27,500 nt of DNA from an uncultured bacterium (GTDB taxonomy: Bacteria; Actinomycetota; Coriobacteriia; Coriobacteriales; Eggerthellaceae), in the NCBI GenBank assembly GCA_905215035.1, contig CAJMOJ010000025.1:1-27500 (forward strand), written 5' to 3'. Shown piece by piece: positions 1-7,710 of this stretch. A model generated the notes under the pieces. The model was not told the DNA's origin. It searched no databases and saw nothing but the letters and a program-made list of their open reading frames with translations. Every line of letters begins with the position of its first letter. Position 1 is the stretch's first letter. The position numbers and the translations under genes were made by a program.

Positions 1-22
1 CTTCACGCTCCAGTCCCGCCAT
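1..22 (-). CDS. possible 5' end of a gene leaving the left edge
   Basis: An ATG at 22-20 on the minus strand opens a frame that reads MAGLERE and then leaves the window. It lies about 115 bases after the TorD-like gene on the same strand, so it could be a further operon member such as a membrane anchor. No clear ribosome binding site precedes it, and seven codons cannot identify anything. It may equally be non-coding. Confidence 0.2.
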
Positions 23-137
23 GTTGTATAAAAGCTTTAAGCTTATACTCTTCTTGTTTCATTATGAATTGATTTGCTATTGATTATGTAAAGGCTCATA
101 GTTGTTTTTATAGCTATGAATACCTGGTTTTATACAC

Positions 138-845
138 TTAGTTTTGTATAAGTTGTTCTAGATAAACTGAGATTAAGATGATTTCCCATCCAAGAGCTTT
201 GTAGTAAGATGTGTGGGCATACTGCTGTATACAATCATTCCACTGTTCTGCCCAAGACAAAAAATGTTCTTGGATAAATTCTGCTATAGCGACGGGACGC
301 TCATGCTCATCACGTGGTGTTGCACTTTGGATATGATTTTTCAATACGTGACAGATAAATTCAAGCATTACTCCAATATGATCATCGGGTTCAGTATATT
401 CATGTTCGTATCGTATTCCGTAGTTATGGAACCAGCGTCGTACGTCGAGCGTTGATGCTTGAAATATTGATCGTTCGCTTGATTGATATACCGACTCCCA
501 AGGAGCTGCAAGTGGATCACCTATTCCGACAAGAAGTCGCATATAGTCAGATCTTGCTGTTTCAATTAGCTCTAAGTGTGGAAGAGATTTATAGGCATCA
601 AGAAAAAATAGTATCGCCTCATTGGTTTTCTGTGGATAAGCTTTTTGTTTCCGAGAAAATGCTATTTGGTCAGAATTAAGCATAGATAGTATGTTTGAAG
701 AAACAGTATACAAGGCTTTTATAGACTCACCATTTGGCTCTTGTTGACAGATCCTACCTAGAAGAATGCCAAGGTCAAGAGCTAAAGTGTTGGTTTTTTC
801 AAAAAGTTGTTCATCATAAATATGATTAGGAAACATTTGAGACAT
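138..845 (-). CDS. TorD/DmsD-family molybdoenzyme assembly chaperone
   Basis: This 235-residue, all-helical-looking protein has no signal peptide or membrane segment. Residues around 115-162 carry the TorD-family pattern: ESVY, then FQASTLDVRRWF, then EPDDHIGVMLEFICH. The EPDDHIG...EF stretch is the hallmark of TorD/DmsD/NarJ-like chaperones, which bind a molybdoenzyme apoprotein and keep it ready for cofactor insertion. It is the last visible gene of the operon, 15 bases after the iron-sulfur subunit, with an AGAGGA ribosome site before the ATG. Its client is almost certainly the catalytic subunit two genes upstream. That client has no twin-arginine signal, so the chaperone probably works in cofactor loading rather than export proofreading. 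Family assignment is firm; the client is inferred from context. Confidence 0.85.
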   Translation of the reverse strand: MSQMFPNHIYDEQLFEKTNTLALDLGILLGRICQQEPNGESIKALYTVSSNILSMLNSDQIAFSRKQKAYPQKTNEAILFFLDAYKSLPHLELIETARSDYMRLLVGIGDPLAAPWESVYQSSERSIFQASTLDVRRWFHNYGIRYEHEYTEPDDHIGVMLEFICHVLKNHIQSATPRDEHERPVAIAEFIQEHFLSWAEQWNDCIQQYAHTSYYKALGWEIILISVYLEQLIQN

Positions 846-860
846 GATGCGATCCTCTAA

Positions 861-1520
861 TTAGATATGGTGAGTCACAATATCATCGGAAGTTAATCCA
901 GCATCTCTACGATGTGGCGTTAAAGCTAAATTTGGATTGGTTGTTTCTGGGTTAGGTAAAAGCGCATTTTGACCTGGAAATATAATAGTAAGGCTTTCAG
1001 GTGTTTGGTTATGCTCAGACTGAATTGTGGCTATAACATCTTCGAGCGTATCACCGGTATAAAAGGATAGACATCTCATGCTGCATGCAGCAACACATGC
1101 AGGGCTTTCACCTTTATTACGCAGATTGAAACAGGTATCGCATTTTAAAGCCTTTTTGATTCGCGTATCGACTACTGGAGCATGATAGGGACACTGCTTG
1201 GTGCAGATGCCACATCCAATACAGAGATCAAGATCAATAAAAACAATTCCATTATCAGGATCTTTAATGATTGCTTGTCGAGGACATGAATCAACGCAAA
1301 TTGGATTATTGCAATGATTGCAAGACAGACTCAACGAATATGAAAATACATTGATTTGTTGAGTAATCCCCTCTTTAAATTTCCACTCTCCTGCCTCGGC
1401 TTGTAGTACTTTTCTAAGATGAAGCTCGGGAGATAAATTATGTACGTCATTGCAAGCCGCCATGCAGGCTTTGCAATTCATGCACTCATTAGCGTTTATA
1501 TAAAAGACACTAACACTCAC
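861..1520 (-). CDS. DmsB-like four-cluster iron-sulfur electron-transfer subunit
   Basis: This 219-residue protein carries four cysteine groups: ECMNCKACMAAC near the N terminus, CNHCNNPICVDSCP, CIGCGICTKQCP, and CDTCFN...CVAAC near residue 160. These are the ligands of four [4Fe-4S] clusters, as in DmsB/NrfC/PhsB-type subunits that pass electrons to a molybdopterin catalytic subunit. The start is taken as GTG at 1520-1518. It has GGAGGG four bases upstream, and the product then begins just before the first cluster motif. This start overlaps the catalytic gene's stop by 11 bases, suggesting translational coupling. An open frame extends further upstream but only inside the catalytic gene and without family similarity. 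No signal peptide or membrane helix is seen. Confidence 0.88.
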   Translation of the reverse strand: MSVSVFYINANECMNCKACMAACNDVHNLSPELHLRKVLQAEAGEWKFKEGITQQINVFSYSLSLSCNHCNNPICVDSCPRQAIIKDPDNGIVFIDLDLCIGCGICTKQCPYHAPVVDTRIKKALKCDTCFNLRNKGESPACVAACSMRCLSFYTGDTLEDVIATIQSEHNQTPESLTIIFPGQNALLPNPETTNPNLALTPHRRDAGLTSDDIVTHHI

Positions 1521-4083
1521 AAGGCCCTCCTTTCCATACTTGTATACGTGCGATATTGCTATTCCACGTGCACTCCCCTTCTCCCTGCAGAGCGCTTCCT
1601 TGAAGAGTATTGCTGTTGCCAGCTCGATCAATTCCGGCTGCGTCAATAGCAGACCAGTTTCCTTCGCCCACAGCAAGAATGCCTGGCATTATGAGTTTTG
1701 TAACATGGGCCTGACGCATAACGCGTCCATAGGGACTCTCAACGAGTACATTGTCACAATCGTTAATACCTAATTGCTTTGCATCGAGTTCATTAATAAT
1801 GACGGTGGAAGGAAATAATTCATGTAATTGCGTAACTGAATCATAGGCCTGATGGGCACGAGCGGGATGGTGAAGCGATATGGTTTGAAAAGGAAAAGCA
1901 CCTTTTATTTTTTTCTCCCAATTGTCATAGGTTGATTCAACACCATGTCGAGTAGGAATATAATGGGCGACTTCTGCAATATGAGATAGACCATAGCGGT
2001 GATAGGTTTTTACGAGGTTAGCAGAACTTATTTCAAGCTTTCCTGATTCTGTCGGAAGAGGATTCTCTTTGGGATTATCGATGAAATCAGCGTATCTAAA
2101 GTGGATAAAATTATCGTCAGTATGGCGTTCTACCTGATAAACTCCTGTTTCTGAAAATGTTTTATAAGGAATAAATCCTTGTTGTGGAGCGTGTTCGCAA
2201 GCAAAAGAACCTAGTTGTTCAAGATCGTCTTGAGTAAAGGTGATAAGAGGATCAAGGTTGTGGGTTTGTTCATTGCGTAATGTTGCACCGTATAGTTTAG
2301 TGAAAGTTATTTCTTCAATAGAGCGGGGATTAACAATTTTAGGATCTATTCCCCATCGTTGTGCAAGATCTGCTTCTGTTTGAAAATCCTCATGGCATTC
2401 AAACAGTGGCGGAGTAATTTGTTCTGAACAAAGTATAAATTCACGATTGGTCTTAGGCTGAACAATGCCAGCTGTTTCCCAAAACGTTGTGGATGGCAAA
2501 ACGATGTCTGAATATTTGCAATCGGACGTCATCCAAATATCACTTGTTACAACGAACTCAACTTTTTGAAAGGCCTTAACACCTTTAGTAAAATTCGGGT
2601 TTTGATTAAGGCGTCCCCCTTCGCCAATCTTGTATATCATACGGATATCAATGGGTTGTTTGCCGTGTGAGAAATCAGTGTATTCTCCTTGCAAAATGGC
2701 ATCCCACATCTCTGGCATAGCTATACCGTAGTATTTTTCGGGGTCATATTTTCCTTGTCCCAACGATCCACCTCCTCGAGGCGGTTCACATATAGGATTA
2801 TGGGGCCAAATATCAGGCAGTTCCCCTGCTTTTACTAGCTCATTACCACCAAAACCAACATAGCCACCTGCTCCTGCTGATGTTTCTGCTCCTATTTTTC
2901 CAATAGCCCCACACATCCAGCCAAGCGTATAAAAAGCTTGGACAAAAGCACCTCCATTTTCTGTACGTGCAGGAGCCTGACTAGCACGTAAGGTGAGTGC
3001 ATCCGCCTTTGCCATAATTTGTGCAAGATGCATAATGCTTTCAGACGGTGTTCCACATATTTCTGAAGCCCATTGCGGGGTTTTGGCAACGCCGTCATAT
3101 AGACCTAAAACGTAATCTTTGAAGTTTTGTTGGCCTTCGAAAGCGTTTTGAGGCATGTGATCGACATCAAATCCGACGCAACATCGTTCGACAATGTCAT
3201 GATTGTAAAGATCGTGTTCAATAAGATAGTGTGCAATACCTAGAAGAAGTGCAGTATCTGTTCCTGGCCGTACAGGGATCCATTCATCTGCAAGAGGTTG
3301 CATGCTAGGATTGCAGAACGGATCAACAAAAACAAATCGAGCTCCTGCTTTTTTTGCCTGTAAATAATCATATGTAACATTACCAAGCATTGACCAAGAA
3401 GGGTTTTGTCCCCACATGACTATGAGATCTGCATGACGGATAGCAAAACGATCTGAGTAATCGAAACGTCCCAAATTAAAGGATCCTTTAATAAGGTTAG
3501 AAACGACAGGAAAAGCACCTTGGCTTGCTTGCCCCCATGTATAGCTGCATCCTCCATATGCGCACAAAGCTGGGGCGTAATACATGCGATCCAAAAGTGT
3601 GCGAACCTCATATCCTGTACAAAGAATAGATTTGGATCCGTATGATGTTTTTATGCGTGTTATTTCTGAGGCGATAAGATCAAGCGCTTCATCCCATGAA
3701 ATTCGTTCCCACTCGTCATGGCCACGTAGGTCTCCATGGGTTTCAATGCCTCCTGGATTCCAATGCTTGCGTTTCATAGGGTACTTTAAGCGTTCAGCAC
3801 CAAAAACCGCATGTCGTAATGATCGACCGCGTGCACATCCTCGTTGTTGCGGGTAATCAGGAGAATCAGGATGAAGCGCATCGGTTCTTTGGCGCAGAAC
3901 AATATGATCATCTACAAGAGATTGATTAACGCATCGTCCACCGCAACTAAACCAACAAAGGTGAGTCTTCCATGTTGGGTTAGCTTCTTGATAGGCATCA
4001 CAGCGCGCTTGTGGAGTGCAATGCACTAAACCAGACGGTAGTGTTGAAAAAAATTGCACATACGAGGTTCCATTAGTATCCAT
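1510..4083 (-). CDS. molybdopterin-dependent oxidoreductase, DMSO reductase family catalytic subunit
   Basis: The 857-residue product (from the ATG at 4083) has an N-terminal [4Fe-4S] motif with Cys 43, 47, 51 and 83, followed by GCARGRSLRHAVFGAERLKYPMKRKHW, the usual DmsA-type joint. Ser187 in GQASQGAF aligns with the serine molybdenum ligand of DmsA (GDYSTAQ). The C terminus has the dinucleotide-binding domain (HHPARAHQAYDS, INELDAKQLGI, VESPYGRV). It should reduce or rearrange an organic substrate using bis-MGD; the substrate is unknown. There is no RR motif or hydrophobic leader, so the enzyme looks cytoplasmic. Related families without export include pyrogallol transhydroxylase; gut catechol dehydroxylases are another comparison. 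An in-frame TTG at 4131 would add 16 residues but has no ribosome site; the ATG is also weakly preceded (GGA), so the start is uncertain. Confidence 0.88.
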   Translation of the reverse strand: MDTNGTSYVQFFSTLPSGLVHCTPQARCDAYQEANPTWKTHLCWFSCGGRCVNQSLVDDHIVLRQRTDALHPDSPDYPQQRGCARGRSLRHAVFGAERLKYPMKRKHWNPGGIETHGDLRGHDEWERISWDEALDLIASEITRIKTSYGSKSILCTGYEVRTLLDRMYYAPALCAYGGCSYTWGQASQGAFPVVSNLIKGSFNLGRFDYSDRFAIRHADLIVMWGQNPSWSMLGNVTYDYLQAKKAGARFVFVDPFCNPSMQPLADEWIPVRPGTDTALLLGIAHYLIEHDLYNHDIVERCCVGFDVDHMPQNAFEGQQNFKDYVLGLYDGVAKTPQWASEICGTPSESIMHLAQIMAKADALTLRASQAPARTENGGAFVQAFYTLGWMCGAIGKIGAETSAGAGGYVGFGGNELVKAGELPDIWPHNPICEPPRGGGSLGQGKYDPEKYYGIAMPEMWDAILQGEYTDFSHGKQPIDIRMIYKIGEGGRLNQNPNFTKGVKAFQKVEFVVTSDIWMTSDCKYSDIVLPSTTFWETAGIVQPKTNREFILCSEQITPPLFECHEDFQTEADLAQRWGIDPKIVNPRSIEEITFTKLYGATLRNEQTHNLDPLITFTQDDLEQLGSFACEHAPQQGFIPYKTFSETGVYQVERHTDDNFIHFRYADFIDNPKENPLPTESGKLEISSANLVKTYHRYGLSHIAEVAHYIPTRHGVESTYDNWEKKIKGAFPFQTISLHHPARAHQAYDSVTQLHELFPSTVIINELDAKQLGINDCDNVLVESPYGRVMRQAHVTKLIMPGILAVGEGNWSAIDAAGIDRAGNSNTLQGSALQGEGECTWNSNIARIQVWKGGPCEC

Positions 4084-4170
4084 GACAGTCCAATCATAGG
4101 TGCACCATATATGAGGTAAGTATACATGCAATTATGCCGTGTTTACCCACGATAAAAATCATTAAATAAC

Positions 4171-4199
4171 GTTGTAGACAAAATACTAAAAACGTCCAA
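4171..4199 (-). promoter_or_regulatory. predicted promoter of the molybdoenzyme operon
   Basis: On the minus strand, TTGGAC (4199-4194) and TACAAC (4176-4171) are separated by exactly 17 bases. The expected transcript start is near 4164, about 80 bases before the chosen ATG. The -10 is a weak match, which would suit a promoter that needs an activator bound at the adjacent direct repeats. Confidence 0.4.
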
Positions 4200-4206
4200 A
4201 TTTATT

Positions 4207-4234
4207 CGAGTAATATTAGACATTTACGAGTAAT
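4207..4234. promoter_or_regulatory. paired CGAGTAAT direct repeats, candidate activator site
   Basis: CGAGTAAT occurs at 4207-4214 and again at 4227-4234, same orientation, 20 bases apart, which is two helical turns. The repeats lie just upstream of the predicted -35 of the molybdoenzyme operon and between two divergent genes. Spacing and placement suit a dimeric or tandemly binding activator. The protein that binds is unknown. Confidence 0.45.
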
Positions 4235-4409
4235 TGCTTGAAAACGGATGGGTGATATGGGTCTATATTGGCGCTGTTTTAGCATATTTTACAACGGTTA
4301 TTGATGATTTTTTCGCATCGCAAATGTTTGATAGATCATGTAAACCCATGCAACTTTTAAACGCATTGCATGCAAAGAATCATGTTTGTAGAGGGGCGAT
4401 GAGGTTGAC
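4235..4409. other. remainder of the divergent intergenic region before the CoA-transferase
   Basis: The whole non-coding stretch between the two divergent genes is about 326 bases (4084-4409). This half holds the upstream region of the CoA-transferase. A perfect 10-base palindrome, TTGCATGCAA, lies at 4366-4375, about 35 bases before the start codon, where an operator could sit. A GAGG ribosome site at 4401-4404 precedes the ATG at 4410. A tiny frame MRLT (4399-4413) overlaps that ATG. I see no convincing -35/-10 pair on the plus strand. Confidence 0.4.
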
Positions 4410-5573
4410 ATGAATAAACCATTCGAAACCATTACAGTGCTTGATTTATCGCGTTATTTGTTAGGTGCCTATCCGAGTTTGTATCTTGCGGATTTTGGTG
4501 CTCGTGTAATCAAGGTTGAAGATACGAAAAATGGTGACTACTGCCGTCAGGAAAAGCCATTAATTCAAGGTGAAAGCTATTACCATTACGCACTCGATCG
4601 CAATAAAGAAAGTGTCTCACTTAACCTAAAAGATCCTGAAGTGCTCGAAGCATTTTATCAGTTGGTTGTTAATGCTGATGTTTTTATCGAAAACTATAGG
4701 CCAGGAGTAACAAAGCGTCTCGGAATAGATTACGAAACACTTTCCAAGATTAATCCCCATTTGATTTATTGCTCGCTTTCAGCATACGGGCAAGATGATC
4801 CAAGAAGTTTAAGTCCACTTCATGATATCAATATCGTGGCTCAAACGGGCTTTTATGATCTCAATGAAGGAAATGTTGCTTTGGTTCCACCTGCTGATTT
4901 TGCCTCAGCAATGGTTGCTTTACAAGGAATACTAACTTCTCTCATTCAGCGTACTATCACTAATAAAGGTGCACATATTGATGTGTCAATGTATTCATCG
5001 CTTGTTTGGTGGAATGCCATGCTTGACTCTCGTTGGTTTTTCTTTGGAGAAGAATTTCCAAGCACTAAACGTGAATACCCTTCTATTGGATACAACATTT
5101 ATCGTACAAAAGATCAAGGTCTTGTTGCATTTGGTTTTTATGAGACAAATTTCTGGAATGAATTTTGCCGTGATATAGGATGTGATGAGCTTTGCAATAC
5201 GTTAAAAGACACTCAAGTAGAAAATCCGAAAGGATACGCAAAAATACAAGAAATTGCTGCAAGCAAAACGCATCAGGAATGGGTTGAATGGACCAAGGAT
5301 GGAAAGCATCCTATAACGCCTATCTACAATAAAACTGAAGCGGTTGAATATTGTATCGCCCATAACCCCGGGCTTCTTGAATATGTAGATTTTCCGCGAC
5401 TAGGAAAAGTACTGCAAACCAATACTCCGCATGTAATTGGTGAAACAAGAGCAAGTTTGTCTGATGCTCGTGAACCAGAATTGCTTGGTGAATCAACTTG
5501 TAAGGTATTGAAAGAACTTGGTTTAGATGACAACAAACTTGAAGAACTTAAGCAGCGAGGAGCAATTAGATAG
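4410..5573 (+). CDS. CaiB/BaiF-family (type III) CoA-transferase, copy 1
   Basis: This 387-residue cytosolic protein shows the type III CoA-transferase fold markers: ITVLDLSRYLLGAYPSLYLADFGARVIKVE at the N terminus, ALDRNKESVSLNLKDPE near 61-77, FIENYRPGV near 92-100, and the catalytic aspartate, probably Asp163, in PPADFASAM. Such enzymes move CoA between carboxylic acids through an aspartyl-CoA anhydride. It is divergent from the molybdoenzyme operon, shares its upstream region, and is followed by a clear terminator, so it is a single-gene transcript. The substrate is unknown. Sequence similarity to the second CaiB-like protein in this window is limited to family motifs, so the two probably act on different acids. 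Confidence 0.88.
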   Translation: MNKPFETITVLDLSRYLLGAYPSLYLADFGARVIKVEDTKNGDYCRQEKPLIQGESYYHYALDRNKESVSLNLKDPEVLEAFYQLVVNADVFIENYRPGVTKRLGIDYETLSKINPHLIYCSLSAYGQDDPRSLSPLHDINIVAQTGFYDLNEGNVALVPPADFASAMVALQGILTSLIQRTITNKGAHIDVSMYSSLVWWNAMLDSRWFFFGEEFPSTKREYPSIGYNIYRTKDQGLVAFGFYETNFWNEFCRDIGCDELCNTLKDTQVENPKGYAKIQEIAASKTHQEWVEWTKDGKHPITPIYNKTEAVEYCIAHNPGLLEYVDFPRLGKVLQTNTPHVIGETRASLSDAREPELLGESTCKVLKELGLDDNKLEELKQRGAIR

Positions 5574-5613
5574 ATAATCCTTGCGCAATAAAAGCCGCCT
5601 TTTCTCTTCCTAT

Positions 5614-5643
5614 GAGCGACCTATTAATGGGTCGCTCTTTTTT
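5614..5643 (+). terminator. rho-independent terminator after CoA-transferase 1
   Basis: GAGCGACC (5614-5621) pairs with GGTCGCTC (5630-5637) around an 8-base loop and is followed by six T residues (5638-5643). It lies 40 bases after the stop. The minus-strand side lacks a T-run, so it mainly serves the plus-strand gene and keeps it apart from the convergent small membrane protein gene. Confidence 0.9.
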
Positions 5644-5664
5644 GTTCATATATCTAATAATAAA

Positions 5665-6108
5665 TTAAATTTGAATAGGATGTTTTCGGTCTAAATAGGT
5701 GCATACACCCCAAGCGCCATATCCAATCACACCAATAACAATAAGCAACCAGATAGGCCATGCTTGAAAAATACCAGCAAAAAGAACTATAAGCGTGATG
5801 GGATTTAATAATGAAGCGATAAGACCATAATCAATACCAAGTTTTACCTCATCAGCTGATGATTGCTTCTTCTTTTTCTTTTTAGATTGAGCGAGGGCAA
5901 TTGCATCTTTGCGCTTTTGCCGTCTGAGCATAAAGTTTAATACACCCCAAATACCATATCCAATTACACCAACGACAACAAGGGCGCTTGTGTCAAAATG
6001 AAGGATAATACCTCCGGCCAACATGACAAATAATGCTGGATTAAGAACTTGAACTAGAAACTGTAATTGAGATCTTCCATCAAGTAAGAGATCAGGTTTT
6101 TTAGTCAT
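5665..6108 (-). CDS. small membrane protein with internally duplicated two-helix unit
   Basis: I do not recognise a named family. The 147-residue product has two hydrophobic hairpins. Unit 1 begins LNPALFVMLAGG at residue 22 and ends GVIGYGIWGV; unit 2 begins LNPITLIVLFAG at residue 101 and ends GVIGYGAWGV. They align without gaps at an offset of 79 residues and are also similar at DNA level (5705-5745 against 5942-5982). A hydrophilic linker with a run of six lysines lies between them. The start at 6108 is chosen for its GAGGAG site six bases upstream; the longer open frame has no such support. The gene follows the OFA-like transporter on the same strand after a hairpin, so it may be an accessory of that carrier, but this is only inferred from position. 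Confidence 0.75.
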   Translation of the reverse strand: MTKKPDLLLDGRSQLQFLVQVLNPALFVMLAGGIILHFDTSALVVVGVIGYGIWGVLNFMLRRQKRKDAIALAQSKKKKKKQSSADEVKLGIDYGLIASLLNPITLIVLFAGIFQAWPIWLLIVIGVIGYGAWGVCTYLDRKHPIQI

Positions 6109-6129
6109 ATAACTCTCCTCGGGGTAAAT

Positions 6130-6160
6130 AAGGGGAGGAACATAGTATGTCCCTCCCCTT
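6130..6160. terminator. strong hairpin between the transporter and the small membrane protein
   Basis: AAGGGGAGG and CCTCCCCTT (6130-6138 and 6152-6160) form a 9-bp stem, extended inward by ACAT/ATGT through a G-U pair. On the plus strand TTTT follows; on the minus strand, the direction of the genes, only TTATTT follows. It sits 22 bases before the small gene's start codon. It may be a leaky terminator or an mRNA-stabilising or processing stem that sets the ratio of the two proteins. Confidence 0.5.
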
Positions 6161-6219
6161 TTACAGTAACCATCGCTAAATGGATCCGTTACAAGCATTG
6201 TAAAAGACTAATACATGTT

Positions 6220-7611
6220 TTAAGCCTCAGCGGCAAGTTCAGCGCGTCCTTCTGCAGCAAGCTCAGCATCAGATTTGTACCAAGTTGCACGACGTGCCTT
6301 GTCGCCAGAATGCCACGTGTAAGCCAAAAGGCCAAAGGTAATAGTAAGCACGATAATACCACCTATGAAGAAACCATGCCATCCAAAGCCTTCTGCTACA
6401 AGCGCCCATCCTGTGGCACCCAGTGCTCCAATGCCATTAAAGATAGCAATCATCCATGAGTAGATCTTATCAAAGTCTCTGCCACCAAATACCTCACGTA
6501 CAATGTAGGGCAACATCGCCGTCGAACACGCGTATGCAAGACCGTAGAATAGACCACCAAAGAACATAGGCCAGATGCCTGCTTCGCCCAAGATTTGTGG
6601 GAACCACCACATCATGAGTAGACCTATAACACCACCAGCATAGCCAATAGCTTGTGCAGCATAAATCGAATGAGATTCGATAATACCAATTAAAACTTTA
6701 CCGCCACCTTGGCCTGCTGAAGCAAAAGCTTCCAGCGTACCGGACAGAAGAAGCAGAGCAACTAAAGGTTCGGCTCCATACCAGCCTTCGTGTCCAAGGA
6801 ATTGGACATAGGTAGCAAAAAGTTGCGACATGGTTGTAATGGTATTCAAGAGACCCGCTCCCAATACCAGTGTCCAGAAGAAGGGGAATTTGAGAACTTC
6901 TTTTGCCCTAAATCCAGGCTCTTCTGCTGCGCCTGCAGCCTCTTGTTCTGCGAGCTCAGTCTCCATTGCAGCAGCGTCTAATGGCATGCCATAAGGAAGC
7001 GTGCCGCACTCTTCAGGTGTACGCTTAACAAAGAGCGCAATGAATGGAAGCGTTCCAACAGCGATGCATACACCAAAAATCATATAGAGAGTACGCCATC
7101 CTTCCAGGTCTGGACCAAGAACGAATTGGCCTAAGAGATTCCAAACAACACCACCAATACCGGTAAATGCAAATACAAGACCAGTAACAGTGCCGTAGTT
7201 GGTATGGAACCAACGACTGAGGATACCAGCCGTCATAGTGAACTCTACAAGAACAAGACCGAGACCAATAATAAAGCCAGCAACCCAATAGCACCAGATT
7301 GCAGGATAGAATGCAAATCCGAAATACGGAACAATAATTAGAATTGCAGCAATACAGCAAACTGTTTTTGCATTGAATTTATCAAACAAAATACCAGCAG
7401 GTGCTGCACCTGCCATTTGACCCAAATAAACAAAGGTAATGTAGAGCGAAACTTGCGATACCGGAACATCAAAGAACTGTGATACAGGTCGGTAGCACAA
7501 GCCTGCGGCAGTAAAAACGATGCCAACAGCAGTAAAAATCGACAAGCACATGGTAATAACAACCAAGACGTGACGCCATGTTAATCCTTGTCGCCTAATC
7601 TTCTCCGCCAT
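6220..7611 (-). CDS. MFS transporter, OFA (oxalate/formate antiporter)-like
   Basis: The 463-residue product has a major-facilitator layout of about 12 hydrophobic helices with a central cytoplasmic loop near 200-240 (VKRTPEECGTLPYG and an acidic Ala/Glu stretch). The loop between helices 2 and 3 carries the MFS signature GILFDKFNAKTV. The general sequence (MxLSIFTAVGIVF, GRDFDKIYSWM, ILSRWFHTNYGTVTG) resembles OFA-type carriers of small carboxylates. The start at 7611 is supported by AAGGAGAGGGG upstream; a frame extension to 7674 has no such site. The C terminus has a repeated AELAAE motif. It lies after the TetR-type gene and before the small membrane protein on one strand. Uptake of the acid handled by the neighbouring CoA-transferase is a reasonable inference; the substrate is not shown. 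Confidence 0.85.
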   Translation of the reverse strand: MAEKIRRQGLTWRHVLVVITMCLSIFTAVGIVFTAAGLCYRPVSQFFDVPVSQVSLYITFVYLGQMAGAAPAGILFDKFNAKTVCCIAAILIIVPYFGFAFYPAIWCYWVAGFIIGLGLVLVEFTMTAGILSRWFHTNYGTVTGLVFAFTGIGGVVWNLLGQFVLGPDLEGWRTLYMIFGVCIAVGTLPFIALFVKRTPEECGTLPYGMPLDAAAMETELAEQEAAGAAEEPGFRAKEVLKFPFFWTLVLGAGLLNTITTMSQLFATYVQFLGHEGWYGAEPLVALLLLSGTLEAFASAGQGGGKVLIGIIESHSIYAAQAIGYAGGVIGLLMMWWFPQILGEAGIWPMFFGGLFYGLAYACSTAMLPYIVREVFGGRDFDKIYSWMIAIFNGIGALGATGWALVAEGFGWHGFFIGGIIVLTITFGLLAYTWHSGDKARRATWYKSDAELAAEGRAELAAEA

Positions 7612-7710
7612 AACCCCTCTCCTTTCGTAATTCGTAACGTTGTTTAGCGATGTATCGAAAAAGCCTACGATCAATTCCCCTCAAACCATAAGCCCATCCG
7701 CCAAATAAAT

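Noticed and set aside
1..22. Idea that the left edge holds the start of a tRNA or other structured RNA
   Set aside because: The GC-rich bases resemble an RNA start only superficially; no acceptor or D-arm pattern can be shown in 22 bases.
1521..1676. Longer start for the iron-sulfur subunit (271 residues)
   Set aside because: The added part lies entirely inside the catalytic gene, has no family similarity, and the GTG at 1520 has a strong ribosome site.
4399..4413. Four-codon leader frame MRLT overlapping the CoA-transferase start
   Set aside because: Too short to carry a regulatory codon pattern; the overlap with the ATG is probably chance.
7025..7360. 111-codon Cys/Tyr/Trp-rich frame inside the transporter gene
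   Set aside because: Same-strand alternative frame of a membrane protein gene; its odd composition is what a shifted hydrophobic reading gives.
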